64,000 nt of DNA from Hominiventricola aquisgranensis (GTDB lineage: Bacteria > Bacillota > Clostridia > Lachnospirales > Lachnospiraceae), in NCBI RefSeq assembly GCF_040096225.1, contig NZ_JBBMFC010000009.1:41270-105269 (forward strand), in the 5' to 3' direction. This document shows, one piece after another, positions 7,801 to 15,870 of the stretch. The position numbers were made by a program, and so were the translations under genes. A model generated the notes under the pieces. That model was not told the origin of the DNA and made no database searches. It worked only from the letters and a program-made list of their open reading frames with translations. Every line of letters starts with the position of its first letter. Within the stretch, counting starts at the first letter, position 1.

Positions 7801-8010
7801 TCAGTGATAGGGCCTTCTGGTAAAGGGGTCTTCTTCCAGCTCCTGCTGTGCTCGTCTTCGTGTCTTATCAATGGCAGCTTCATAGCCGGTGAGTGCGGCA
7901 AATGGGGAGAATTGAGCAGCCCGTTCTTCCAGTGTCATATGTGGATGGATGCGGGAAACGTGATGCGGCAGGTTGATAATATCTTCATAAGTATCCGAAG
8001 GATCGTTCAT
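7801..8010 (-). CDS. Small conserved partner protein of the Y-family polymerase (YolD-like)
   Basis: A 69-residue protein whose core reads DIINLPHHVSRIHPHM...RAAQFSPFAALTGYEAAI. Its ATG overlaps the stop codon of the polymerase gene as ATGA, so it is translationally coupled. Short proteins of this kind are commonly encoded next to Y-family polymerases in Clostridia, much as YolD-like proteins accompany UvrX in Bacillus. A role in controlling or helping the polymerase is inferred only from context. Confidence 0.7.
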   Translation of the reverse strand: MNDPSDTYEDIINLPHHVSRIHPHMTLEERAAQFSPFAALTGYEAAIDKTRRRAQQELEEDPFTRRPYH

Positions 8011-9551
8011 GCTTTGTGACCTCCAATCTGGTTATTTCGTTCCATAGTGGTGGCGCCGTCTTCCAGATCTGTACCTCGCAGGATCGCATTTTTTCCATAT
8101 CGGTCTTTGATGGCCAGCATGGCAGTCTGAAGGCGGCGTTCCCGTTCTCTGGAAGCTTCCTTTTGTATTTTTTCAGCTTTTTCCTTGGATGGATCAGAGA
8201 ACAGGCTTAATTGTTCATAGGTTTCTTCCTTTTTGACCTGATCCTCAGGTATCACATGATCGGCACTTAAGTTCAGGCGGCGGATTAGCAGAGCAGGCGA
8301 TGTGATCCGATCATAAAGTGTCATGGCGGCTTCAATGATCTCGGCAGAGGAAGAGGTAAAATCAGCCAGATGAATGGTGCCATGGCCGTGCTTGGGAACT
8401 TTTCTTCCGTACCGGTCCGTAGTCACTTCTCCGTGGTAAGCGGATCTTCGCGCAGGATCAGACAGGTTATCAATATCATAGCCGATCGTCAGTACAAGCT
8501 GATCTGTCACAAAATGTCTGGAGAAGAGATCCAGGGACAGAGCATCTGCCATCTCACGGACGACGATCCGGGCTTTTTCATAGGTGTATGGGTATTGCAG
8601 CACCTGACCGGATCCAAGGCTTGAGGATTCCGGTCGGTAAGCTTTGATGGCTTCGATGGTACAAGGTTCCCATCCCCAGGCATGGTCAATAAGAAGCTCC
8701 GCGTTGACGCCGAAGAGCTTGTACAGCAGATTTTCATTATAAAAATCCGAGCTGGCACCGGTGGAGCAGCGAGCCACATCTCCCATGGTGTACATGCCAT
8801 ATTGAGCCAGCTTTTTCGCATAGCCAGGACCCACGCGCCAGAAATCCGTGATTGGACGGTGGTTCCATAGCTGTCTTCGATAGGATGCTTCATCAAGATG
8901 AGCAATGCGTACCCCATCTCTATCTGCAGGCACATGCTTTGCCATCAGATCCATGGCGATCTTACACAGATACAGATTGGGTGCAATCCCTGCCGTGGCG
9001 GTGATCCCGGTATTGCGTAATACTTCCAGGATCATCTTTTTCACCAGTTCATCAGGAGTCAGATGATACATAGGAAGATAATCGGTCAGATCAAGAAAGA
9101 CCTCATCAATGGAGTACACATGGATATCTTCCGGCGCAATGAACTGAAGGTAGCAGTTATAAATCTTGGAACTGACTTCAATATAGCGAGCCATGCGGGG
9201 CGGTGCGACGATATAGTCGATGGACAGGGAGGGATCCAGCGCTAACGCAGCCGCATCAGAGGAACTTCCTGAAAAGATTCTGCCTGGTACATGAGTAAGC
9301 CGTTCAATATTCACTTCACGAACCCGCTGGACCACTTCAAACAGGCGGGCGCGGCCGGAGATGCCGTGGGATTTCAGAGAAGGAGATACTGCCAGACAGA
9401 TGGTTTTTTCTGTACGGCTCTTATCCGCCACCACCAGATTGGTAGTCAGAGGATCAAGTCCCCGGTCCATGCATTCCACGGATGCATAAAATGATTTCAG
9501 ATCAATGGCGGCATAGAGCCGTTCTTTGGAAGAAGCTGTATGTGCTGTCAT
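8007..9551 (-). CDS. Y-family DNA polymerase (UmuC/ImpB-like), SOS-inducible
   Basis: A 514-residue error-prone translesion polymerase. The catalytic carboxylates are visible in YAAIDLKSFYASVE (Asp17) and YSIDEVFLDLTDY (Asp149/Glu150), followed by thumb/helix-hairpin-helix and little-finger regions. Length exceeds DinB (about 350-420) and fits the longer UmuC/UvrX-like branch of Firmicutes. The frame extends upstream to 9638, but the ATG at 9551 follows AAAGGAGG at a suitable distance. Its promoter carries a perfect LexA box between -35 and -10, so it should be repressed by LexA and induced by DNA damage. The coupled 69-residue gene follows. Confidence 0.92.
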   Translation of the reverse strand: MTAHTASSKERLYAAIDLKSFYASVECMDRGLDPLTTNLVVADKSRTEKTICLAVSPSLKSHGISGRARLFEVVQRVREVNIERLTHVPGRIFSGSSSDAAALALDPSLSIDYIVAPPRMARYIEVSSKIYNCYLQFIAPEDIHVYSIDEVFLDLTDYLPMYHLTPDELVKKMILEVLRNTGITATAGIAPNLYLCKIAMDLMAKHVPADRDGVRIAHLDEASYRRQLWNHRPITDFWRVGPGYAKKLAQYGMYTMGDVARCSTGASSDFYNENLLYKLFGVNAELLIDHAWGWEPCTIEAIKAYRPESSSLGSGQVLQYPYTYEKARIVVREMADALSLDLFSRHFVTDQLVLTIGYDIDNLSDPARRSAYHGEVTTDRYGRKVPKHGHGTIHLADFTSSSAEIIEAAMTLYDRITSPALLIRRLNLSADHVIPEDQVKKEETYEQLSLFSDPSKEKAEKIQKEASRERERRLQTAMLAIKDRYGKNAILRGTDLEDGATTMERNNQIGGHKA

Positions 9552-9606
9552 GGATGGTGCCTCCTTTCCTGTTAAGCATGGCTTTAGAGTCAAAAGCTTT
9601 TTTAAT

Positions 9607-9635
9607 ATTATAGAATAAGAACATATGTTCGTCAA
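9607..9635 (-). promoter_or_regulatory. LexA-controlled promoter with SOS box
   Basis: Minus-strand TTGACG (9635-9630), 17-bp spacer, TATAAT (9612-9607). The palindrome GAAC-ATAT-GTTC (9619-9630) fills the spacer and fits the Gram-positive LexA/DinR consensus CGAACRNRYGTTCG. LexA binding here would block RNA polymerase directly. Confidence 0.9.
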
Positions 9636-9660
9636 CAAGGATTTATTTACTGTTCACACA

Positions 9661-9787
9661 GCAGCCAGACACTTGCTGTCAGGCTGCGTAAAAACATGAT
9701 TCAGGAGTGAGCAGGCTCCTTTTGCGAAGCAAAACTTTAAATGAGCCTGCGAATCGTTACTGGAACGAGGTACGAGTGAACAGTAAC
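9661..9787. repeat. Cluster of three intergenic inverted repeats
   Basis: First, GCAGCC...GGCTGC (9661-9686) with inner GACA/TGTC. Second, GCAGGCTC (9711-9718) pairs with GAGCCTGC (9743-9750) around TTTTGC-GAA-GCAAAA (9720-9734). Third, GTTACTG (9756-9762) pairs with CAGTAAC (9781-9787). They fill most of the space between the polymerase promoter and pgi. They may be a dispersed intergenic repeat or a structured leader; no ORF is present. Confidence 0.55.
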
Positions 9788-9806
9788 GAAATATGTATCG
9801 AACTAC

Positions 9807-9835
9807 TTGTTTTCAAACTTAGAGAATGATAATAT
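9807..9835 (+). promoter_or_regulatory. Possible pgi promoter
   Basis: TTGTTT (9807-9812), 17-bp spacer, TAATAT (9830-9835), 64 bp before the pgi ATG. A moderate match only. Confidence 0.4.
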
Positions 9836-9898
9836 AGACATGTGTTAACAGCAATAAGATGCGGCAAAAATATAGTATTGTTGAAGAGGAGAAATAAC

Positions 9899-11245
9899 AT
9901 GGCAAAAGTAACATTTGACTATTCCAGAACTGCACAGTTCATCAGCAAAGAAGAAGTCGAGAACAGTAAAGTTCTGGCAGAGGTAGCAAAAAAAGTACTG
10001 GTTGAAAAGACCGGAGCAGGAAATGATTTCCTTGGCTGGATCGATCTTCCGGTAGATTATGATAAGGAAGAGTTTGCAAGAATCCAGAAGGCAGCAGCTA
10101 AGATCCAGAGTGATTCTGAGGTGCTTCTGGTGATCGGTATCGGCGGATCCTATCTGGGAGCACGCGCAGCTATCGAATTTTTAAGACACAGCTTCTACAA
10201 CAGCGTATCCAAAGAAGTTCGTAAGACTCCGGAGATTTATTTTGTAGGAAACAGCCTTTCCACCCGCTATATCAAAGATCTGATGGATGTGATCGGTGAT
10301 CGTGATTTTTCCATCAATATGATCTCCAAATCCGGAACTACAACGGAGCCGGCGATTGCATTCCGCGTATTTAAGGAAATGCTGGAGAAGAAATACGGCA
10401 AAGCCGAGGCTGCAAAGAGAATCTATGCAACCACTGATAAAGCAAGAGGAGCTCTGAAACACGTAGCTGACGAGGAAGGCTATGAGACTTTTGTAGTACC
10501 GGATGATGTAGGAGGCCGTTTCTCCGTTCTGACCGCAGTAGGTCTTCTGCCGATTGCAGTCAGCGGTGCTGATATTACCAAGTTGATGGAAGGTGCAGCA
10601 AGTGGCCGTGAACTGGCACTGAATACTCCGTTTGAGGAGAATGACGCTGTGAAATACGCAGTGATCCGCAACATTCTTCATCAGAAGGGCAAAGCAGTAG
10701 AGGTTCTGGCAAACTATGAGCCGAGTCTTCATTATGTATCTGAGTGGTGGAAACAGCTCTACGGCGAGTCTGAAGGTAAAGATCAGAAGGGTATTTTCCC
10801 GGCATCCGTAGATCTGACAGCAGACCTTCATTCTATGGGTCAGTTCATTCAGGATGGTTCCAGAATCATGTATGAGACCGTTCTGGAAGTAGAGACCTGT
10901 GAGGATGAGATCGTGATGGGCGAGGAAGCTGTTGATCTTGACGGACTGAACTATCTGGCAGGAAAGAACGTTGATTTTGTAAATAAGAGTGCTATGAACG
11001 GTACTATTCTGGCTCATACAGACGGAAATGTACCGAACCTTCTGGTGAAGATTCCGGCACAGGACGAGTTCTCCCTTGGACAGCTGTTCTATTTCTTCGA
11101 GTTCGCATGCGGTGTCAGCGGATACATGCTGGGTGTGAATCCGTTTAACCAGCCGGGTGTTGAGAGCTACAAGAAAAATATGTTTGCTCTGCTTGGAAAA
11201 CCGGGTTATGAGGCTCAGAGAGAAGAACTTCTGAAGAGACTGTAA
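9899..11245 (+). CDS. pgi: Glucose-6-phosphate isomerase
   Basis: Interconverts glucose-6-phosphate and fructose-6-phosphate in glycolysis. The 448-residue protein has the two SIS-type subdomains: IGIGGSYLGARAAIEFL early (phosphate binding), then SKSGTTTEPAIAFRVF, and downstream PFNQPGVESYKKNMFALL, the C-terminal GPI signature. The frame opens at 9842, but AGAGGAG before the ATG at 9899 and the family N-terminus MAKVTFDYS favour the latter. The RluA-like gene follows after 2 bp and is probably co-transcribed. Confidence 0.97.
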   Translation: MAKVTFDYSRTAQFISKEEVENSKVLAEVAKKVLVEKTGAGNDFLGWIDLPVDYDKEEFARIQKAAAKIQSDSEVLLVIGIGGSYLGARAAIEFLRHSFYNSVSKEVRKTPEIYFVGNSLSTRYIKDLMDVIGDRDFSINMISKSGTTTEPAIAFRVFKEMLEKKYGKAEAAKRIYATTDKARGALKHVADEEGYETFVVPDDVGGRFSVLTAVGLLPIAVSGADITKLMEGAASGRELALNTPFEENDAVKYAVIRNILHQKGKAVEVLANYEPSLHYVSEWWKQLYGESEGKDQKGIFPASVDLTADLHSMGQFIQDGSRIMYETVLEVETCEDEIVMGEEAVDLDGLNYLAGKNVDFVNKSAMNGTILAHTDGNVPNLLVKIPAQDEFSLGQLFYFFEFACGVSGYMLGVNPFNQPGVESYKKNMFALLGKPGYEAQREELLKRL

Positions 11246-11247
11246 GA

Positions 11248-11904
11248 ATGAAAAAATATAAGATCATATACGACGACCAGGATCTCCTGGTCGTCTGTAA
11301 GTTTGCGGGATTTGCAGTGCAAAGTGCCCGTGTGTCCACACCGGATCTGATGAGCCTTCTTCGCAACGAGATGCTGGAGCGAGGAGAAAAAAAGCCTTAT
11401 CTTGGTCTGGTGAACCGGCTGGATCAGCCTGTGGAAGGAATCGTTCTGATTGGGAAAAATGAAAAGTCAGCAGCAGATCTAAGCCGTCAGGTGACGGATC
11501 ATATCCACATGGAAAAGTGGTATCAGACGGTGGTCTGTGGAAAACCGGAGCAGAGAGAAGATACACTTGTGGATTATTTGTTGAAGGACAGTCGAACCAA
11601 TACATCCAAAGTGGTCAAAGAGGGAACCCCGGGCAGCAAACGAAGCGAACTTCACTATGAGGTGCTCGCATCAGATGGAGAGAAGACACTTCTGAGGATC
11701 CGTCTTCTGACGGGGCGGCACCATCAGATCCGGGTACAGTTGTCACATGCGGGTCTGCCTATCTGTGGAGATGCCAAATATGGAAAAGCAGGTGGACCGC
11801 TTTGTCTGTGTGCATATAAGGTTATCTTTTCTCATCCCCGCACCGGGAAGCGGATGGAGTTTGAAGTGAATCCCACATTTCCAGTTCCGTCCACAGCTCT
11901 TTGA
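11248..11904 (+). CDS. RluA-family pseudouridine synthase
   Basis: Isomerises uridine to pseudouridine in rRNA or tRNA. The catalytic motif is LGLVNRLDQPVEGIVLI, with the essential Asp in RLD, and the later LLTGRHHQIRVQLSHAGLPI block is also typical. At 218 residues it lacks an N-terminal S4 domain, as in the short RluA-like branch. Target site cannot be told from sequence. Its first codons form a 24-bp perfect palindrome (11272-11295). The 3' end overlaps the convergent membrane-protein gene by 83 bp, so both C-termini are encoded by opposite strands of the same DNA. Confidence 0.92.
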   Translation: MKKYKIIYDDQDLLVVCKFAGFAVQSARVSTPDLMSLLRNEMLERGEKKPYLGLVNRLDQPVEGIVLIGKNEKSAADLSRQVTDHIHMEKWYQTVVCGKPEQREDTLVDYLLKDSRTNTSKVVKEGTPGSKRSELHYEVLASDGEKTLLRIRLLTGRHHQIRVQLSHAGLPICGDAKYGKAGGPLCLCAYKVIFSHPRTGKRMEFEVNPTFPVPSTAL

Positions 11905-12796
11905 CAAAGAGGATGCCAAAGGGACCGGTGAACAGACCGGCAGCACCGAACAATTTTAACCCGACGATCACGGAGATCAGAAAACAGACGGGTAAAAGTC
12001 CCAAACCATCGCCTAAGAGTTTGGGTTCCAGCAATTCCCGCGTCAGCCATGTGATTCCGTAAAGAAGGAGAAGCCATACAAAAAAGGTGTAGTCTTTCTG
12101 ACAGAAGACAAGGATCAGCCAGGGGACGAAAATGGTGCCGGTGCCGAAGACAGGAAGTGCATCCACCATACCGGTAAGCACCGCCCACAGTCCTGCACCG
12201 GGGATGTGTAAGAGCCAGTATCCGACAGTACATTCCAGGACAATGACAAACATAATACGAATCTGCGCATGCGCCCAGCCCTTTAAGGACTGGGCGATTC
12301 GTTTACCTGCGTGTTCAAGCGGCCTGGCAAAGGGAAGGTGTGTCAGCAGACGTTGAAAATCCGGCCAGTCGTGGGCAAAGAGAATCACAGCCATAAAATA
12401 TAAAAAGATGCCAAATGCACAGGATAACACAGGCGGTACGGCGGTGGACAGATGAAGAGACAGGGAGGAAGGAATCCAGTCTGCCAGATCAGCATATTCA
12501 TTGATCCATGTCTGCAGCTGCGTCTGAAGCTCCGGGATCAGGTCTTTACATGGCTCCAGCAGAAGCCATCCGGTGAGCTTGAGTGTGGCGGCTGTGAAAA
12601 AGAAAAACATGGCAACGACGGAAGCAGTAAAGGGCAGCAGTTTTCTGTGAAAGTGCCGGGAAGCAGATGCCAGCAATGAAACTGTCAGCCAGGCAAGAAA
12701 AAAAGGAAATACCAGCGGAAGCAGGTATTTCAGTAATAGATAGACAGCCAGCAGAATGCCGGTCTTTTCTATATAAAGTTTTATCCGGTGATCCAT
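11822..12796 (-). CDS. AI-2E family transporter-like membrane protein (YtvI-type)
   Basis: A 324-residue polytopic protein with about seven to eight hydrophobic helices. The signature VDALPVFGTGTIFVPW (about residues 205-225) and the later LEPKLLGDGLGLLPV segment place it in the AI-2E/UPF0118 family, closest to the sporulation integral membrane protein YtvI. In this family true transport substrates vary; members with this motif in spore formers are induced in sporulation, while the role in autoinducer export is not implied. The charged last ~25 residues come from the region overlapping the convergent RluA-like gene. The ATG at 12796 is preceded by AAGGAGG. Confidence 0.85.
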   Translation of the reverse strand: MDHRIKLYIEKTGILLAVYLLLKYLLPLVFPFFLAWLTVSLLASASRHFHRKLLPFTASVVAMFFFFTAATLKLTGWLLLEPCKDLIPELQTQLQTWINEYADLADWIPSSLSLHLSTAVPPVLSCAFGIFLYFMAVILFAHDWPDFQRLLTHLPFARPLEHAGKRIAQSLKGWAHAQIRIMFVIVLECTVGYWLLHIPGAGLWAVLTGMVDALPVFGTGTIFVPWLILVFCQKDYTFFVWLLLLYGITWLTRELLEPKLLGDGLGLLPVCFLISVIVGLKLFGAAGLFTGPFGILFVKELWTELEMWDSLQTPSASRCGDEKR

Positions 12797-12999
12797 AAGC
12801 GTGGCCTCCTTGTGATTTTTCGCTGTATAAAATGTGTAGAATCTGCGTTATCGCATTTGTTATATGAAAAGTATCTGCCATGGAGAAGAAACTATGTCTG
12901 AGAAGAGTTGGAAATGAATATAAAAACTTCAGATTTTCATTCGTTGACAAACATATGGTGGAATGTTATGGTTTCAACAGAGAGAAAAGAGGATTCAAA

Positions 13000-14298
13000 A
13001 TGATGAAAACATTTATAAAAAAACAGCCTCCAGGGCGATTGATCGCTATGGGTTTTGCTATGGTGATCCTGATAGGAACCTGCCTGTTGCTGACGCCCTG
13101 GTCTGTGCGTCAGGGTGTTACGGTGAAGCCGGTGGATGCATTATTTTCAGCTACCAGTGCGGTATGTGTGACGGGACTTGTGACTATTGATACGGCAGAT
13201 CATTTTACTGTGTTTGGGCAGGCAATCATGGGACTGCTGATCCAGATCGGAGGTCTGGGAGTATCATCTGTGGGTGTAGGCCTTGTGATCGCAGCGGGTA
13301 AAAAGGTCAGCTTCAAGAGTCGTACTATGGCCAAGGAAGCATTGAATGTAGACAACTACAAAGGTGTGGTGAAGCTGGTGAAAGCGGTGCTCTGTATGAC
13401 ACTTGGATTTGAGCTGGCCGGTGCACTTTTGAGCTTTCTGGTTTTTTCGAGAGATTATCCATTTTTACATGCGGTGGGGATCAGTGTATTTCATTCAGTG
13501 GCATCCTTTAACAATGCAGGACTTGATATCTTGGGCGGGCTTCAGAATCTGATCCCCTATGGGGATGATATGTTCTTGAACATTGTGACCAGTGCGCTGG
13601 TCATCGTAGGTGGTATTGGATTCCCGGTGATTCTGGATGTAGCCAGAAACCGCAGTTTTAAGAAATTAACACTGCATTCGAAGGTGGTTCTGGTGACCAG
13701 TGGAGGACTTTTACTGAGCGGAACACTACTTTTGAAGCTGACAGATCATCTTACCTGGATGCAGGCATTTTTTCACAGTATGTCAGCCAGAACGGCAGGC
13801 TTTTCCACCTGCTCCTTGGGAGAGTTTTCCAATGCAGGATTATTTGTCATTATGATCCTCATGTTTATCGGAGCATCTTCAGGTTCTACCGGAGGTGGCG
13901 TGAAGACCAGTACCTTCTTTGTGTTGTTGCAGGCGATCCGCAGCGAATTTTCCAAGCGGAGGACAGGCGCATTTCACAGGAGCATTCCCAGAGAAAATGT
14001 CTTCCGGGCAGGAATGCTGGTAATCACATCCATGGCGCTGGTATGTATTGGCACATTTCTGATGTGCGTGCTTGCACCTCAGTTTGATTTTGTTCAGATC
14101 ATGTTTGAAGTCGTGTCTGCTTTCAGTACGGCAGGACTTTCCACAGGGATCACACCGGAACTTGGATTTGCGGCGAAAGTGGTATTGATCCTGATCATGT
14201 TTACTGGCCGTCTGGGTGTGATGACGATGGTAACGATCTGGGTGACCAGACCGGAACGGCAGACACGTTATACGGAGGAATCCGTAATGATTGGATAG
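13000..14298 (+). CDS. ktrB: Potassium uptake protein, TrkH/KtrB family (membrane subunit)
   Basis: The ion-conducting subunit of a Ktr/Trk potassium uptake system. The 432-residue protein has the repeated M1-P-M2 architecture with pore-loop segments such as SAVCVTGLVTID, SFNNAGLDILG, SARTAGFSTCSLG and SAFSTAGLSTG, each containing the selectivity-filter Gly. The frame is open from 12880, but the ATG pair at 13000/13003 follows AGAGG and gives a normal N-terminus. The regulatory RCK subunit is encoded 14 bp downstream, so the pair is complete. The gating loop GSTGGGVKTSTF is also present. Confidence 0.93.
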   Translation: MMKTFIKKQPPGRLIAMGFAMVILIGTCLLLTPWSVRQGVTVKPVDALFSATSAVCVTGLVTIDTADHFTVFGQAIMGLLIQIGGLGVSSVGVGLVIAAGKKVSFKSRTMAKEALNVDNYKGVVKLVKAVLCMTLGFELAGALLSFLVFSRDYPFLHAVGISVFHSVASFNNAGLDILGGLQNLIPYGDDMFLNIVTSALVIVGGIGFPVILDVARNRSFKKLTLHSKVVLVTSGGLLLSGTLLLKLTDHLTWMQAFFHSMSARTAGFSTCSLGEFSNAGLFVIMILMFIGASSGSTGGGVKTSTFFVLLQAIRSEFSKRRTGAFHRSIPRENVFRAGMLVITSMALVCIGTFLMCVLAPQFDFVQIMFEVVSAFSTAGLSTGITPELGFAAKVVLILIMFTGRLGVMTMVTIWVTRPERQTRYTEESVMIG

Positions 14299-14312
14299 AG
14301 GAGAAGATGAAA

Positions 14313-14978
14313 ATGAAAAATAAACAGACAGCAGGTTCTTTTGGAGTGATTGGCCTTGGCCGTTTTGGTACCGCACTGGCAATCACTTTGTCAGAGGCGG
14401 GCAAGGATGTGATCGCCATTGACCGGGACGAAGATAAAGTAAAGGCGATCCGCCAGTACACGGATTATGCATTTGTGGCAGAAACCATCAATATGGAAAG
14501 CCTGAAGGAGACAGGGATCCAGAACTGTGATGTGGTGGCGGTGTGCATAGGTGAGCAGATCGACGCAAGCATTCTGATCACCATGAGCGTGCTCGAGCTT
14601 GGAGTGCCCAAGGTCATCTCCAAGGCCATGAGCCCGGAACAGGGAGCAGTCCTCCGCAAAATCGGAGCGGAAGTCGTTTATCCGGAAAAGGATATGGCGA
14701 TCCGCCTTGGAAAACGTCTGATCAGCAGCAATTTCCTGGATTATATTATGCTGGATAACAGTGTGGAGATCCGTCAGATCCTGGTGCCGAATAAACTGTG
14801 CGGAGAGACGATCATGAACAGTAATTTCCGTAAAAAGTACGGATTGAATATTATCGCGATCCAGAAGGGCCATAATACCATGATCGAGATCTCACCGGAT
14901 TATCAGTTTGAGCCGGAGGATGTGATCGTGGTGATCGGAAAAATTGAAAATATTAACCGGCTGGAACGGGAAATGTGA
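14313..14978 (+). CDS. ktrA: Potassium uptake protein KtrA (RCK/TrkA subunit)
   Basis: A 221-residue cytoplasmic gating subunit with an N-terminal RCK_N Rossmann domain (FGVIGLGRFGTALAITL, followed by the acidic residue in AIDRDED) and a C-terminal RCK_C domain (EIRQILVPNKLCGETI...EPEDVIVVIGK). It binds ATP/ADP, and in relatives c-di-AMP, to open or close KtrB. There are two possible ATGs, 14307 and 14313; the second is 9 bp from GAGGAG and is preferred. It follows ktrB closely in one operon. Confidence 0.93.
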   Translation: MKNKQTAGSFGVIGLGRFGTALAITLSEAGKDVIAIDRDEDKVKAIRQYTDYAFVAETINMESLKETGIQNCDVVAVCIGEQIDASILITMSVLELGVPKVISKAMSPEQGAVLRKIGAEVVYPEKDMAIRLGKRLISSNFLDYIMLDNSVEIRQILVPNKLCGETIMNSNFRKKYGLNIIAIQKGHNTMIEISPDYQFEPEDVIVVIGKIENINRLEREM

Positions 14979-15049
14979 GGGATAATTAGCATATATAGCT
15001 GTCGTGAAATTTGCACAAAAAAGAAAAAGTTTTTTGTGATGTTTATGGA

Positions 15050-15107
15050 TTGAATAATGCTCTATGTATGGTATACTGCTAATAACAAACATGTCACATG
15101 TCAGACA
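15050..15107 (+). promoter_or_regulatory. Promoter and GntR operator upstream of the island regulator
   Basis: TTGAAT (15050-15055), 16-bp spacer, TATACT (15072-15077). The 9-bp palindrome TGTCAGACA (15099-15107), preceded by another TGTC half-site, lies just after the expected start of transcription. The same motif occurs before the TRAP genes at 15834. FadR-type GntR regulators bind such TGTC-N-GACA sites, so autorepression is likely. Confidence 0.7.
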
Positions 15108-15122
15108 AGATAGAGGGGATAA

Positions 15123-15818
15123 ATGAAATATAGTTCTTGGAATTCAGTTGCATCGTATTTGGTTGAAAACATAAAAAAGAAAATCGAAAATGGAGAATAT
15201 GGTGAAGGAAGCAAACTTCCAAGTGAAAAAATGCTTTCTGAGGAATATTCGGTCGGACGTTCATCTGTACGCGAGGCACTAAAAATGCTTCAGGCAGAGA
15301 ATCTGATTGAAATTGTAAAAGGCAAAGGAAGTTTCGTTTTATCAACAGATGCCAGATCTAAAGGTATAGATCAGTGGTATCACTCGAAGAAAGAAGTTTT
15401 TAGGGATCTGGTGGAAATACGTGTCGCTTTAGAATGTTTGGCTGTAAAAAAAGCGGCAGTAAAAGTGACAGATGACGTTATTGAAAAACTTATTTCCATC
15501 AATCAGGCATATGAAGCCACAAGTGCAACAGATATAACAACTCGACTGGAATATGATGAGGCATTTCATCGTTTGATTGTAAAAACTGCAAATATGGTGC
15601 TTCTTGAAGATATTTACAATCGATTTGAGAGCGCATATACGGAATATCGTATTAAGGGATTTGTATTAACGAAATATTTTGAAAAAGCAGCTGAAGGTCA
15701 TCGACAAATTATCAGGGCATTTCAGAATCGGGATGAGAAATCAGCAGAACAACTTATGTATGAACATATTTATGAGGTAGTTGATGATATTGAAAAAATA
15801 TTAGAAATTACTAAATAA
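15123..15818 (+). CDS. FadR-family GntR transcriptional regulator
   Basis: A 231-residue regulator with an N-terminal winged helix-turn-helix (KLPSEKMLSEEYSVGRSSVREALKML, quoted in part: SEKMLSEEYSVGRSSVREA) and a C-terminal all-helical FCD ligand domain. Metal/ligand residues of FCD domains can be matched to the Asp and His in EYDEAFHRLIV, and the later His in EGHRQII. Such regulators usually sense the carboxylated sugar or organic acid handled by the adjacent genes. It is first in an A+T-rich cluster with a TRAP transporter, and operator copies lie before both transcription units. Ligand unknown. Confidence 0.92.
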   Translation: MKYSSWNSVASYLVENIKKKIENGEYGEGSKLPSEKMLSEEYSVGRSSVREALKMLQAENLIEIVKGKGSFVLSTDARSKGIDQWYHSKKEVFRDLVEIRVALECLAVKKAAVKVTDDVIEKLISINQAYEATSATDITTRLEYDEAFHRLIVKTANMVLLEDIYNRFESAYTEYRIKGFVLTKYFEKAAEGHRQIIRAFQNRDEKSAEQLMYEHIYEVVDDIEKILEITK

Positions 15819-15833
15819 TAAAAAAACAAAACA

Positions 15834-15849
15834 TGTCTGACATCAGACA
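15834..15849 (+). promoter_or_regulatory. GntR operator before the TRAP genes
   Basis: TGTCTGACATCAGACA: the 9-bp palindrome TGTC-T-GACA plus an overlapping TCAGACA half-site, so the 16 bp form a larger inverted repeat. It matches the operator before the regulator gene (15099-15107) and lies 21 bp before the binding-protein ATG. Confidence 0.7.
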
Positions 15850-15870
15850 AGAAAAGGGGGATTATTACTC

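Noticed and set aside
10181..11017. 278-residue minus-strand ORF
   Set aside because: Lies fully inside pgi on the opposite strand, Cys/Ile/His-rich as expected for antisense of a coding sequence, no ribosome binding site.
11822..12796. Autoinducer-2 exporter
   Set aside because: The AI-2E family name is misleading here; the motif is closer to the sporulation protein YtvI, and no quorum-sensing genes are adjacent.
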